A stretch of 14,898 bases of DNA from an uncultured Bacteroidales bacterium (GTDB lineage Bacteria > Bacteroidota > Bacteroidia > Bacteroidales > UBA932). The stretch's first letter is position 1. Each line of letters begins with the position of its first letter. The DNA is taken from NCBI GenBank assembly GCA_905235615.1, contig CAJOMB010000019.1, positions 1 to 14,898 on the forward strand. Reading direction: 5' to 3'. The position numbers and the translations under genes are program-made. The notes under the pieces are model-generated. The model saw only the letters and a program-made list of their open reading frames with translations. It ran no database searches and was not told where the DNA came from. Positions 1 through 6,934 of the stretch are shown here, one piece after another.

Positions 1-443
1 GTGGTTACGGGCAGCTGCACGAAGGACGTTCCGGCAAAGATAACCAGGCCGATGCGGTCTTCCTGCAGGCGGTCCGTAAGGCGGGAAATGGCCAGCTTGG
101 CCCGTTCCAGGCGGTTGGGGGAGTAGTCCTGCGCCAGCATGGAGTTGGAAACGTCCAGGGCCACGATAATCTCCGCCCCTTTGGCGGTATGCTCACTCAG
201 GCGGGCGCCGGTACGGGGCCGCGCCAGGCCAATCACGAAGAAGGCGAAGGCCAGGCACCAGAGGGAAATCCGCACCCATCCCTTGGACCGGGAGCGGGAA
301 GGCATCAGGGCCTCCGTGAGGGCCGGGTCTCCGAAGGCTTTCACCCGGCGACGGCGAAGCTGCCTCAAAACGCCGTAGCCCAGCAGCACCACGGGAATGA
401 GGAGCAGCAGGTACAGGAATCTGGAATCGGCAAACATCAACAT
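1..443 (-). CDS. batB: BatB-like VWA-domain membrane protein, C-terminus cut by window edge
   Basis: Only the first 147 residues are inside the window. The protein opens with a hydrophobic segment (about residues 9-23), a basic stretch (RQLRRRR), a second hydrophobic segment (about 59-74) and then a von Willebrand factor A domain with the metal-ion-adhesion motif D97-x-S99-x-S101 (DVSNSM). The same layout is seen in the gene before it, and order plus similarity make this BatB. Bat proteins are thought to form a membrane complex with a MoxR ATPase; the family was first linked to aerotolerance in Bacteroides fragilis, but the biochemical role is unclear. The start codon at 443 shares one base with the stop of batA (TAATG) and has AGGAGG eight bases upstream; a second ATG at 437 is possible. 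batC, batD and batE would be expected beyond position 1, which I cannot see. Confidence 0.88.
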   Translation of the reverse strand, partial: MLMFADSRFLYLLLLIPVVLLGYGVLRQLRRRRVKAFGDPALTEALMPSRSRSKGWVRISLWCLAFAFFVIGLARPRTGARLSEHTAKGAEIIVALDVSNSMLAQDYSPNRLERAKLAISRLTDRLQEDRIGLVIFAGTSFVQLPVT

Positions 444-1426
444 TACGGGAGCCTCCTTAAAAATGCGCTCAGAAGCAGTTCTATCAGCAGGCAAATGAGC
501 GCTGCCATAGCGTAGTTCCTGAACAGTTCTTTGTAAACGGGGAAGGAATCCACCGAGGTGCGTGTTTTCTCCATCTGGCCGATTTCCGCATAAATCTCCG
601 ACAACTTGGTATTGTCCGTGGCGCGGAAATAGCGGCCTCCTGTGCCGTCGGCGATGGTTTTGAGCAGGCCCTCGTCAATCTCTACCGGCATGTTTCGCAG
701 TTCGATGCCCCAGGGGGTCTGTACCGGATAGGGGGCCGTTCCGTTGGCACCCACGCCGATGGTGTAAACGCGGATGCCGTAGGTCTTGGCAATCTCCGCG
801 GCCATGGAAGGGTCTATCTCTCCCATGTTGTTCACGCCGTCCGTGAGCAGGATGACCACGCGACTCTTGGCGTCGGAATCTTTCATGCGGGCCACGGCGG
901 TGGCCAGGCCGTTGCCGATGGCCGTGCCGTCCTCGATGAGGTCTGTCTGCACGTCCTTCATCAGGTTGATGAGGGTGGCGCGGTCCGTGGTGAGCGGGCA
1001 CTGGGTGTAGCTTTCACCGGCAAAGACCACGATACCCATGCGGTCGGAGGGCCGCTGGGCAATGAATTCGATGGCGATGTCCTTGGCGGCGGACAGGCGG
1101 TCCGGGTTGAAGTCCCGCGCCAGCATGGAGGTACTCACGTCCATGGCAAAGACGATGTCGATGCCCTCCGTGTCCACTTTCTCCACCTGGGAGGAGGAAC
1201 GGGGCCGGGCGATGGCAAGCACCAGCAGCACTAAGGCGGCGGTGCGCAGCGCGAAGGGGATGTGCCGCACAAGTTCCATGACGGAGCGCCCGCCGGCCGT
1301 CCAGGCGTCCAGCGTGGACACCCGCATGTGCGGTCTGCGGTCTTTCCATTCGATGTAGAGGTATCTCAGTACCAGAAGCACCGGGACGGTCAGCAGCCAG
1401 AGGAGTTGAGGGTATTCGAAATACAT
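443..1426 (-). CDS. batA: BatA-like VWA-domain membrane protein
   Basis: A 327-residue protein with two N-terminal hydrophobic segments (about residues 7-22 and 57-74), a VWA domain from about 88 to 285 and a C-terminal membrane segment (about 305-323), so the VWA domain is predicted to lie between membrane anchors. The MIDAS residues are intact: D96-x-S98-x-S100 (DVSTSM), T168 in the GTAIGNG stretch and D196 in LLTDG. Length and layout fit BatA of Bacteroidota. The family is believed to act with the MoxR ATPase in envelope stress or in assembly of other complexes; that role is inferred, not shown here. The start overlaps the upstream stop by one base (TAATG) with GAGGAGG just before it, and the stop overlaps the batB start in the same way, suggesting translational coupling. 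The last codons include tandem AGG AGG for Arg-Arg, which also form the Shine-Dalgarno sequence for batB. Confidence 0.93.
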   Translation of the reverse strand: MYFEYPQLLWLLTVPVLLVLRYLYIEWKDRRPHMRVSTLDAWTAGGRSVMELVRHIPFALRTAALVLLVLAIARPRSSSQVEKVDTEGIDIVFAMDVSTSMLARDFNPDRLSAAKDIAIEFIAQRPSDRMGIVVFAGESYTQCPLTTDRATLINLMKDVQTDLIEDGTAIGNGLATAVARMKDSDAKSRVVILLTDGVNNMGEIDPSMAAEIAKTYGIRVYTIGVGANGTAPYPVQTPWGIELRNMPVEIDEGLLKTIADGTGGRYFRATDNTKLSEIYAEIGQMEKTRTSVDSFPVYKELFRNYAMAALICLLIELLLSAFLRRLP

Positions 1427-2412
1427 TACTTTTCCTCCTCTTGCCTTTCGTCATTGCCGGCTTGACCGGCAATCTCCTGCTCATACGTGGTAGTCACAAA
1501 GCGGACGGCCTGCGGCAGCACCTGCGCGTTTTCCTCGTCGGTGGCGGTGAACTTGGCGAATTTCACGAAATCGGCCCTTTCGAAGAGCGTTTTCATCTCG
1601 TCATAGAGATCCTGGGGGATATCGGCCCCCTTGAGGTCTTCGAAAATCTGGGCCGTGGTCATTTCCAGGGCGCCTACGCCGTAGCGCGCGGCCATGTATT
1701 CCCGCAGCGCGTCCGTGACGCCGGAGTAGAAGGTCTTCTGGTTCTCCGGCTTCCAGAACTTGTCTCCGCGGAATTTGTCCAACTGGCGGAGGGCGCGGAT
1801 GTGGGCCGGCTCCCTGACCTCGTTTTCCTTGGCCTTCCTTTCCCGGTAGCGGAGCCAGAGGATGAGGGCGGCCATGGCGATGAGCACCATCACCGTGCCG
1901 TAAATCCAGGGGAAGAGCTCCGCCAGGGTGTAGGGGAACTTCACCTGCGGCTTGATGTCATGGGGCTGGAAGGTCTCCATGTCAATGGGCAGTTCCTTCA
2001 CTTCCAAGGGTTCCCCGGGGGCGCGGAACACCAGGGTGTCGGCATCCAACAGCACGGGGATGTCCGGCAGGGTGTAGCTGCCGCCCATGAAAGCGGTGAG
2101 AACGAGGGAGGCCTTGATATCATAGCGGGCGGGCTTTTCCTTGCGCCCGCTCACGCGGACGGAGTCCAGCTGCCATCCACCCAGAATCTCTATCGGGCTG
2201 TCTTTTTCCGGCTTCATTTCCGGCAGGGCCACGGGCGTGCCCTCCGTCACGTTCTCCAGCACGAAGCCGTAGCGGAATTGGTCGGCCACCAGCACGGAAT
2301 CCCGCTTCTGGAGGGGCTGCAGGAAGGTTTCGCCGCCTTCCTTCCGGATGCCCTCCGCGCCCGCGAGCGTGGAAACGGCCAGGGCCGATATGATGAGTAC
2401 TTTTCCCTTCAT
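1426..2412 (-). CDS. DUF4381-like bat-operon membrane protein with repeat-derived C-terminus
   Basis: The chosen start gives 328 residues and a clean signal peptide (residues 1-19, MKGKVLIISALAVSTLAGA); a longer reading begins inside the preceding gene and would bury this signal. Residues 20-165 form a beta-rich extracytoplasmic domain, 168-187 a single membrane helix (with LWLRYRER at its cytoplasmic edge), and about 205-310 a cytoplasmic helical domain with the pattern W..K......Y..VT.ALREYM..RYG..A.EMTT, as seen in DUF4381-type proteins placed between the DUF58 gene and batA in Bacteroidota. It probably anchors or regulates the MoxR-Bat machinery; no enzyme motif is seen. It follows the DUF58 stop after one base and overlaps batA by one base. 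Residues 314-321 (IAGQAGND) are encoded by a 26-base palindromic repeat, so the very C-terminus is probably an addition. Confidence 0.8.
   Translation of the reverse strand: MKGKVLIISALAVSTLAGAEGIRKEGGETFLQPLQKRDSVLVADQFRYGFVLENVTEGTPVALPEMKPEKDSPIEILGGWQLDSVRVSGRKEKPARYDIKASLVLTAFMGGSYTLPDIPVLLDADTLVFRAPGEPLEVKELPIDMETFQPHDIKPQVKFPYTLAELFPWIYGTVMVLIAMAALILWLRYRERKAKENEVREPAHIRALRQLDKFRGDKFWKPENQKTFYSGVTDALREYMAARYGVGALEMTTAQIFEDLKGADIPQDLYDEMKTLFERADFVKFAKFTATDEENAQVLPQAVRFVTTTYEQEIAGQAGNDERQEEEK
1450..1475. repeat. 26-base palindromic repeat, family A, inside 3' end of DUF4381-like gene
   Basis: The unit begins GTCAT and ends ATCT. Arms ATTGCCGG (1453-1460) and CCGGCAAT (1466-1473) are perfectly complementary around a CTTGA loop. 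The copy at 3301 has the same length, ends and loop but a different arm sequence that still pairs. Read on the minus strand it encodes IAGQAGND just before the stop. Confidence 0.85.
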
Positions 2413-2413
2413 A

Positions 2414-3295
2414 CTATCTTCTGTGGAATAAGGAAAGGAGGCTGCGCACGTAGTCCTCCGAGGTGGAAATGTCCACATGGTCCACCTGGTAGCGGAGCAT
2501 CAGGCGGTCTGCCGCGGCGGTGGTGGAGCGGAACCACTGCTCATAGGCTTTTCGCACGGAGGCCGATGCCGTATTGACCCAGCGGGAAGCCCCGGTCTCC
2601 GCATCCTTGGCGTTCACGAGACCCACGTTGGGGAGGGTGCGCTCGCGGGGGTCGCTTACCCGGATGACGGAAACGTCGTGCCGGTTCACGGCCACCTTGA
2701 GGGCATCCTCGTAGCGGGGGGTGCCATCGGCCTTTACATCCAACATGTCGCTCAGGACAAAGGCGGTGCATTTTTTCTTGATGGCGCCGGTGAGGAAGCG
2801 AAGGGCCTGGCCGATGTCCGTTCCCTCATGCTGCGGCTCGTATTCCAGGATTTCCCGCACGATGCGGAGGAAATGGGTGCGGCCCTTTGCCGGGGGGATG
2901 AATTTTTCCACGCGGTCGCTGAAGAGGATGCAGCCCACTTTGTCGTTGTTGAGGATGGCGCTGAAGGCAAGGGTGGCGGCTATTTCCGCAAGCTGTTCCC
3001 GCTTGGTCTTCACCTGCGTACCGAAAAGGCCGGAACGGGAAATGTCCACCAGCAGCACCACGGTGAGTTCGCGCTCTTCCTCGAACACCTTCACGTACGG
3101 AGCCCGCATACGGGCCGTCACGTTCCAGTCCATGTTGCGCACGTCGTCTCCCCACTGATACTCGCGCACCTCGCTGAAGGCCATGCCGCGTCCCTTGAAC
3201 GCGGAATGGTATTCTCCGGCGAAAACCTGGTGGCTCAGCGCCTTGGTGCGGATCTCGATCTTCCGTACTTTCTTTATTAACTCTTCGGGTGTCAT
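2414..3295 (-). CDS. DUF58 family protein of the MoxR/Bat operon
   Basis: A 293-residue protein with the DUF58 signature near the N-terminus: residues 27-63 contain GEYHSAFKGRGMAFSEVREY followed by the acidic-aromatic stretch WGDDVRNMDWNVTAR. A VWA-like core follows, with D84-x-S86-x-S88 (VDISRS) resembling a metal site. No signal peptide or membrane helix is evident, so it is likely cytosolic or membrane-peripheral. DUF58 proteins accompany MoxR ATPases across bacteria and are thought to be partners or substrates of the ATPase. The gene follows moxR after a 33-base gap filled by a palindromic repeat, and lies one base before the DUF4381-like gene. The start is supported by alignment of KKVRKIEI, which sits near the N-terminus in Bacteroidota homologues I recall. 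Confidence 0.92.
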   Translation of the reverse strand: MTPEELIKKVRKIEIRTKALSHQVFAGEYHSAFKGRGMAFSEVREYQWGDDVRNMDWNVTARMRAPYVKVFEEERELTVVLLVDISRSGLFGTQVKTKREQLAEIAATLAFSAILNNDKVGCILFSDRVEKFIPPAKGRTHFLRIVREILEYEPQHEGTDIGQALRFLTGAIKKKCTAFVLSDMLDVKADGTPRYEDALKVAVNRHDVSVIRVSDPRERTLPNVGLVNAKDAETGASRWVNTASASVRKAYEQWFRSTTAAADRLMLRYQVDHVDISTSEDYVRSLLSLFHRR

Positions 3296-3300
3296 GATTC

Positions 3301-3326
3301 GTCATGCCCGGCTTGACCGGGCATCT
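3301..3326. repeat. 26-base palindromic repeat, family A, between moxR and DUF58 gene
   Basis: Arms ATGCCCGG (3304-3311) and CCGGGCAT (3317-3324) flank the loop CTTGA. Compared with the copy at 1450, paired bases in both arms have changed together, so the hairpin is conserved rather than the sequence. It fills most of the 33-base gap between the moxR stop and the DUF58 start. Confidence 0.88.
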
Positions 3327-3328
3327 GC

Positions 3329-4321
3329 CTACGGAACAATGACCGTATTGAGGATTTTTTCGATAATCTGCTCGGGCGTCACATTCTCCGCTTCCGCTTC
3401 ATAAGTAAGGCCGATACGATGCCGCAGAACTTCGTTGCAGACGGCTCTCACGTCTTCCGGAATCACGTAGCCGCGACGCTTGATGAAGGCGTAGGCCTTG
3501 GCGGCCATGGACAGCGAGATGCTGGCACGCGGGGAGCCGCCGTAGGAAATGAAGTTCCCCAGTTCCTTGAGGCCGTATTCTTCCGGGGTGCGGGTGGCAT
3601 AGACGATATCCACGATATAACGCTCAATCTTCTCGTCCATATAGACGTCCTTCACCACATCGCGGGCGCGGACGATGTCTTCCGGCTTCACCACGGCCTG
3701 GGCCTTGGGGAAGGAGCCGCCACCCGTCATGCGGATAATCTGGCGCTCCTCCTCCTTCTTGGGGTAGGAAACCACCACCTTGAGCATGAAACGGTCCACC
3801 TGGGCCTCCGGCAGGGGATAGGTTCCCTCCTGCTCGATGGGGTTCTGGGTGGCCATCACCAGGAAGGGTTCCGGGAGTTTGTAGGTGTTGTCGCCGATGG
3901 TTACCTGATGCTCCTGCATGGCTTCCAGCAGGGCGCTCTGCACCTTGGCCGGGGAACGGTTGATTTCATCGGCCAGAATGAAGTTGGCGAAGACGGGGCC
4001 CTTGTGCACCTCGAAGCTTTCGTTCTTCTGGGAATAGACCAGGGTACCCACCACATCGGCCGGAAGGAGGTCCGGGGTGAACTGGATGCGGCTGAACTTG
4101 GCATCTACGGCTTTGGACAAGGTGTTGATGGCCAGGGTTTTGGCCAGTCCCGGGAGGCCTTCCAGCAGGATGTGGCCGCCGCTCAGCAGGCCAATCAGGA
4201 GGTTGTCCACCAGGTGTTTCTGCCCTACAATCACCTTGCCCATCTCCAGGGTAAGGAGATCTACGAAAGAACTCTCTTTCTGAATGCGTTCGTTCAATTC
4301 ACGGATGTTTACGCTTTCCAT
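3329..4321 (-). CDS. moxR: MoxR-family AAA+ ATPase
   Basis: A 330-residue cytosolic AAA+ ATPase of the MoxR group. Walker A is GLPGLAKT (residues 55-62), Walker B is FILADEIN (114-121), and the ATQNPIEQEGTYPLPEAQVDRF block (157-178) carries the sensor-1 Asn160 and the MoxR-specific loop; the MoxR family hallmark NRSPAK follows Walker B. MoxR ATPases act as chaperones that remodel or activate VWA-domain partners, and here it is the first gene of a five-gene run with DUF58, DUF4381-like, batA and batB. It is transcribed away from truA with only 20 bases between the two start codons, so its promoter must lie inside the truA 5' coding end; I see no clear TAnnTTTG for it there. Confidence 0.95.
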   Translation of the reverse strand: MESVNIRELNERIQKESSFVDLLTLEMGKVIVGQKHLVDNLLIGLLSGGHILLEGLPGLAKTLAINTLSKAVDAKFSRIQFTPDLLPADVVGTLVYSQKNESFEVHKGPVFANFILADEINRSPAKVQSALLEAMQEHQVTIGDNTYKLPEPFLVMATQNPIEQEGTYPLPEAQVDRFMLKVVVSYPKKEEERQIIRMTGGGSFPKAQAVVKPEDIVRARDVVKDVYMDEKIERYIVDIVYATRTPEEYGLKELGNFISYGGSPRASISLSMAAKAYAFIKRRGYVIPEDVRAVCNEVLRHRIGLTYEAEAENVTPEQIIEKILNTVIVP

Positions 4322-4330
4322 ATATTTTCT

Positions 4331-4338
4331 TACATTTG
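4331..4338 (+). promoter_or_regulatory. Bacteroidota -7 element for truA
   Basis: TACATTTG is an exact match to TAnnTTTG. It ends three bases before the truA ATG, placing the expected transcription start at or next to the start codon. A clear -33 TTTG is not seen; TTTA at 4307-4310 is at the right distance. Confidence 0.55.
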
Positions 4339-4341
4339 CAT

Positions 4342-5127
4342 ATGCGTTATTTCCTTTGCCTCTCTTATGACGGTTCCGCTTTTTCCGGATGGCAGATTCA
4401 GCGGGGCGTCCCTTCTGTCCAGGCTTGTCTGGAGGGTGCTCTTTCCCGGCTTTTGGGCAGGCCGATGGCCATTACAGGCGCCGGCCGTACCGACACGGCC
4501 GTGAATGCTTCCGGCTACGTGGCCCATTTTGACTGGGAGGGTGAGCTGCCCTTCGAGGCATCCGACTTTACCTACAAATTAAATGCCATTTTGCCTCGGG
4601 AAATCGCGGTTCATTCGGTGGCTCCGGTGGCCGATGACCTGCACGCCCGTTTCAGCGCCCGCCGCAGGGAATATACCTACTTTATTCACAGACACAAAGA
4701 CCCTTTCATCCGGGGCTTTTCCTGGCAGTGCGGCTACCCGGAAATGGATTTCGAGGCCATGAACAAGGCCTGTCAGCATCTGTTGGGCACGCATGACTTC
4801 AGCTGTTTCGAAAAAAGCGGTTCGGACAACAAGACCTCCATCTGCACCGTCTTCGAGGCCTTCTGGAAACCCTATGTTCCCAGCTATCTGCAGGTTATGG
4901 ATTGTCATTCTGAGCGTAGCGAAGAATCTGTGTACTGGTACTTCCGGATATCGGCCGACAGATTCCTGCGGAATATGGTGCGGGCCACGGTGGGGTCGCT
5001 CATCGAGGTGGGCCGGGGCAAACGCTCTCCCGAGTGGATGGCAGAACTGGTGGCCGGCGGCACCCGCAGCGACGCCGGCGAGTCCGTCCCCGGTCACGCC
5101 CTTTTCCTGAACCACGTTTCCTACTGA
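4342..5127 (+). CDS. truA: tRNA pseudouridine(38-40) synthase TruA with in-frame repeat insertion
   Basis: TruA converts uridine to pseudouridine at positions 38-40 of the tRNA anticodon arm. The 261-residue protein opens with the family N-terminus RYFLCLSYDG, contains the catalytic motif GAGRTDTAVNA (Asp51), the RREYTYFIHR segment (108-117), and the C-terminal ADRFLRNMVRATVGSLIEVGRGK block. An upstream TTG at 4336 is also in frame, but the ATG at 4342 gives the usual N-terminus. Residues 188-196 (CHSERSEES) are encoded by a 26-base palindromic repeat lying between the FEAFWKP and YWYFRISADRF strands, a place where other TruA proteins have a short loop, so the surrounding dozen or so residues look like an insertion. 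A -7 element ends only three bases before the ATG, hinting at a leaderless mRNA. Confidence 0.95.
   Translation: MRYFLCLSYDGSAFSGWQIQRGVPSVQACLEGALSRLLGRPMAITGAGRTDTAVNASGYVAHFDWEGELPFEASDFTYKLNAILPREIAVHSVAPVADDLHARFSARRREYTYFIHRHKDPFIRGFSWQCGYPEMDFEAMNKACQHLLGTHDFSCFEKSGSDNKTSICTVFEAFWKPYVPSYLQVMDCHSERSEESVYWYFRISADRFLRNMVRATVGSLIEVGRGKRSPEWMAELVAGGTRSDAGESVPGHALFLNHVSY
4904..4929. repeat. 26-base palindromic repeat, family B, in frame within truA
   Basis: The unit begins GTCAT and ends ATCT. Outer arms ATTCT (4907-4911) and AGAAT (4923-4927) pair, and inner GC (4914-4915) pairs with GC (4919-4920) around GTA. It encodes the peptide CHSERSEES within TruA. The near copy lies at 9544; sequences of this type are widespread in bacterial genomes. 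Confidence 0.88.
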
Positions 5128-5166
5128 ATGAACCTTCGGGCCGGTAAGAATATCCGGAATTATTCG

Positions 5167-5174
5167 TACCTTTG
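5167..5174 (+). promoter_or_regulatory. Bacteroidota -7 element for the glycosyltransferase gene
   Basis: TACCTTTG matches TAnnTTTG exactly, eight bases before the ATG at 5183, so the leader would be only a few bases. No convincing -33 element is visible upstream. Confidence 0.55.
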
Positions 5175-5182
5175 CGCCCGCT

Positions 5183-6346
5183 ATGAAAATACTTTTTGTC
5201 ATCAACAACTATTATATCCCGGGAAACGGAATTTCTGCATCGGCCCGCCGGACAGTGGCGGCCCTTAAGGCCATCGGAGAGGATGTGCGTATTCTGGCCG
5301 GTCCCAATCCGGACCCTGCCGGCCCCCAGCCGGACTTTCCGCTGAAGGAATTCAAGTTCCCCATATTCCAGCCCATCATCGAGTCCAGCGGCTTCTCCTA
5401 TGCCGACGGCGATGTCAAGGTGATTGAGGAAGCGGTGCGTTGGGCCGATGTGGTTCACCTGGAGGAAACCTTCGTGCTGCAGTGGAAGGCAATCCGCTAT
5501 GCAAAGAAATGGGGCAAGCCTCTTACGGCCACCTTCCACATGTTCCCGGAGAATCTGATTTACTCATTGGGGATAGGCCCGTTGAGGAACTGGAAGTGGA
5601 TTAACCAGACGCTCCTCAAAGCCTGGAGAAAGCATATCTATGATGAATGCGCTTATGTTCAGTGCCCTACCGAGACGGTGCTGGACCGCCTGCGCCGCTA
5701 TCATTTCAAAGCCAAGCTGAGCGTCATTTCCAACGGTGTCATCCCGGATGAATGCCGCCGGCCGCAGACTCCTCCGGAGAATTACCTGGATCCGGAGCGG
5801 CCCTTCGATATCCTGTATATCGGCCGGCTTTCCCATGAAAAAGACCAGCCCACGCTCCTGGAAGCCATGCGCTACAGCAAGTATGCCCGACGCATCCGCC
5901 TCCACTTTGCCGGCAACGGTCCCCAGGGCAAACGCTACAAGAAAAAGGCGGCCCAAATGTACAAAGAGGGCGTTTTCGGATATGAGCCCGTCTTCAGCTT
6001 CAACACCCGGGACGAACTTCGGAGGCTGGCTGCCACGGCGGACCTTTGCCCCCACTGCGCTCCCATTGAGGTGGAGGGCCTTTCCATCATGGAGGCCATG
6101 CAGCAGGGTGCCTGTCCCATCATTGCCGTGAGCCGCTACAGCGGCACTTCCCAGTTTGCCCTGGACCGCCGCTGCACGTTCCCGGCCCAGAACCCCGAGG
6201 CGCTGGCCCATCGCATAGACTATTGGCTGGACCATCCCCAGGAGCGCTGGGAGATGGGGCTGCGTCACGCCAAGTCCATGGAAAAGTATGATATAGAAAA
6301 GTCTGCCATCGCGCTGCGTGACGCTTTGGCCGCTACTTTGAAATAA
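5183..6346 (+). CDS. GT4-family (GT-B fold) glycosyltransferase
   Basis: A 387-residue protein without signal peptide or membrane helix, expected to be cytosolic or loosely membrane-bound. The N-terminal Rossmann half begins MKILFVINNYYIPGNGISAS, with the small-residue acceptor-side loop after strand 1; the second half starts near residue 207 (FDILYIGRLSHEKDQPTLLEA) and contains the nucleotide-sugar binding pattern E296-x7-E304 (EVEGLSIMEAM) followed by QGACPIIA. This is the retaining GT4 arrangement. The EVEGLS form and the SRYSGTSQFA segment recall diacylglycerol glucosyltransferases, but the substrate cannot be set from sequence alone. It follows truA by 55 bases with its own -7 element, and its last 14 bases overlap the convergent methyltransferase gene. 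Confidence 0.87.
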   Translation: MKILFVINNYYIPGNGISASARRTVAALKAIGEDVRILAGPNPDPAGPQPDFPLKEFKFPIFQPIIESSGFSYADGDVKVIEEAVRWADVVHLEETFVLQWKAIRYAKKWGKPLTATFHMFPENLIYSLGIGPLRNWKWINQTLLKAWRKHIYDECAYVQCPTETVLDRLRRYHFKAKLSVISNGVIPDECRRPQTPPENYLDPERPFDILYIGRLSHEKDQPTLLEAMRYSKYARRIRLHFAGNGPQGKRYKKKAAQMYKEGVFGYEPVFSFNTRDELRRLAATADLCPHCAPIEVEGLSIMEAMQQGACPIIAVSRYSGTSQFALDRRCTFPAQNPEALAHRIDYWLDHPQERWEMGLRHAKSMEKYDIEKSAIALRDALAATLK

Positions 6347-6863
6347 TTCCCCACAGCACCACGCCCACGGAGACGGACACGTTGAGCGAGTGCTTGGTGC
6401 CCTGCTGGGGTATCTCTATCGAGAAATCGCAGGCATCTACAACCGTCTGCTGTACGCCCTCCACTTCATGGCCGAAGACGAGGGCGTATTTGCGTCCCGG
6501 TTCCCGGCGAAAACGGTCCAGCTTCACGGAATGGACCGTCTGTTCCACCGCAACTACCGTGTAGTTGTCGGCCTTCAGGCGTTCTACCAGGGCCACCACA
6601 TCTTCCACATGTTCGAAGGGGACTACCTCCTCTGCTCCCAGCGCCACTTTCCTCAATTCCGGGGAAGGGGGCAGCGGGCAGATTCCTCCCAGATACAGTT
6701 TATCCACCCCGAAGGCATCGGCCGTCCGGAAGGCACTGCCCACATTGTGGGCGCTGCGCACATTGTCCAATACCAGCACCAGGCCGCTCTGCGGGCGTTG
6801 GTCCCGGTACTCATCGGCCGTGAGGCGGCCCAGTTCGATGTTGAGAAGTTTTCGGTCTTTCAT
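6333..6863 (-). CDS. SpoU/TrmH-family RNA 2'-O-methyltransferase
   Basis: A 176-residue protein containing just the SPOUT catalytic core. The three SpoU motifs are clear: motif 1 NVRSAHNVGSAFRTADAFG (residues 34-52, with Asn34 and Arg46), motif 2 LVFGHEVEGV (128-137, with Glu135), and motif 3 SIEIPQQGTKHSLNVSVSVGV (148-168, with Asn161). The enzyme is expected to methylate ribose 2'-OH in tRNA or rRNA using S-adenosylmethionine. There is no N-terminal substrate-binding domain like that of RlmB and no TrmL-like ending that I can assign, so the RNA target is open. It is divergent from glyA (71 bases between starts) and convergent with the glycosyltransferase gene, which it overlaps by 14 bases. 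Confidence 0.9.
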   Translation of the reverse strand: MKDRKLLNIELGRLTADEYRDQRPQSGLVLVLDNVRSAHNVGSAFRTADAFGVDKLYLGGICPLPPSPELRKVALGAEEVVPFEHVEDVVALVERLKADNYTVVAVEQTVHSVKLDRFRREPGRKYALVFGHEVEGVQQTVVDACDFSIEIPQQGTKHSLNVSVSVGVVLWGIISK

Positions 6864-6868
6864 ATCCG

Positions 6869-6876
6869 CAAAGGTA
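6869..6876 (-). promoter_or_regulatory. Bacteroidota -7 element for the SpoU-family methyltransferase gene
   Basis: On the minus strand this reads TACCTTTG, an exact TAnnTTTG match, five bases before the ATG at 6863. Transcription probably begins at or beside the start codon. Its -33 region would fall on the glyA -7 element. Confidence 0.58.
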
Positions 6877-6898
6877 ATGCTTTTTCCAAGTAAAATTG

Positions 6899-6906
6899 TA
6901 TATTTG
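6899..6906 (+). promoter_or_regulatory. Bacteroidota -7 element for glyA
   Basis: TATATTTG matches TAnnTTTG exactly and lies 28 bases before the glyA ATG at 6935. The -33 position falls over the methyltransferase -7 element, so the two promoters overlap back-to-back. The -33 TTTG is weak. Confidence 0.6.
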
Positions 6907-6934
6907 TAAGTTAGAAAAGAACATATACCACTAT

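Noticed and set aside
1441..2577. Open plus-strand frame opposite the DUF4381-like gene
   Set aside because: A shadow of the minus-strand gene, with His/Gly/Leu-rich composition and no family motifs; the minus-strand reading has a signal peptide, membrane helix and known operon context.
3419..4504. Open plus-strand frame opposite moxR
   Set aside because: It runs antisense to a clear AAA+ ATPase and into truA in the wrong frame; no domain is visible.
6907..6934. A riboswitch ahead of glyA
   Set aside because: The predicted leader is under 30 bases, too short for a glycine, SAM or tetrahydrofolate riboswitch.
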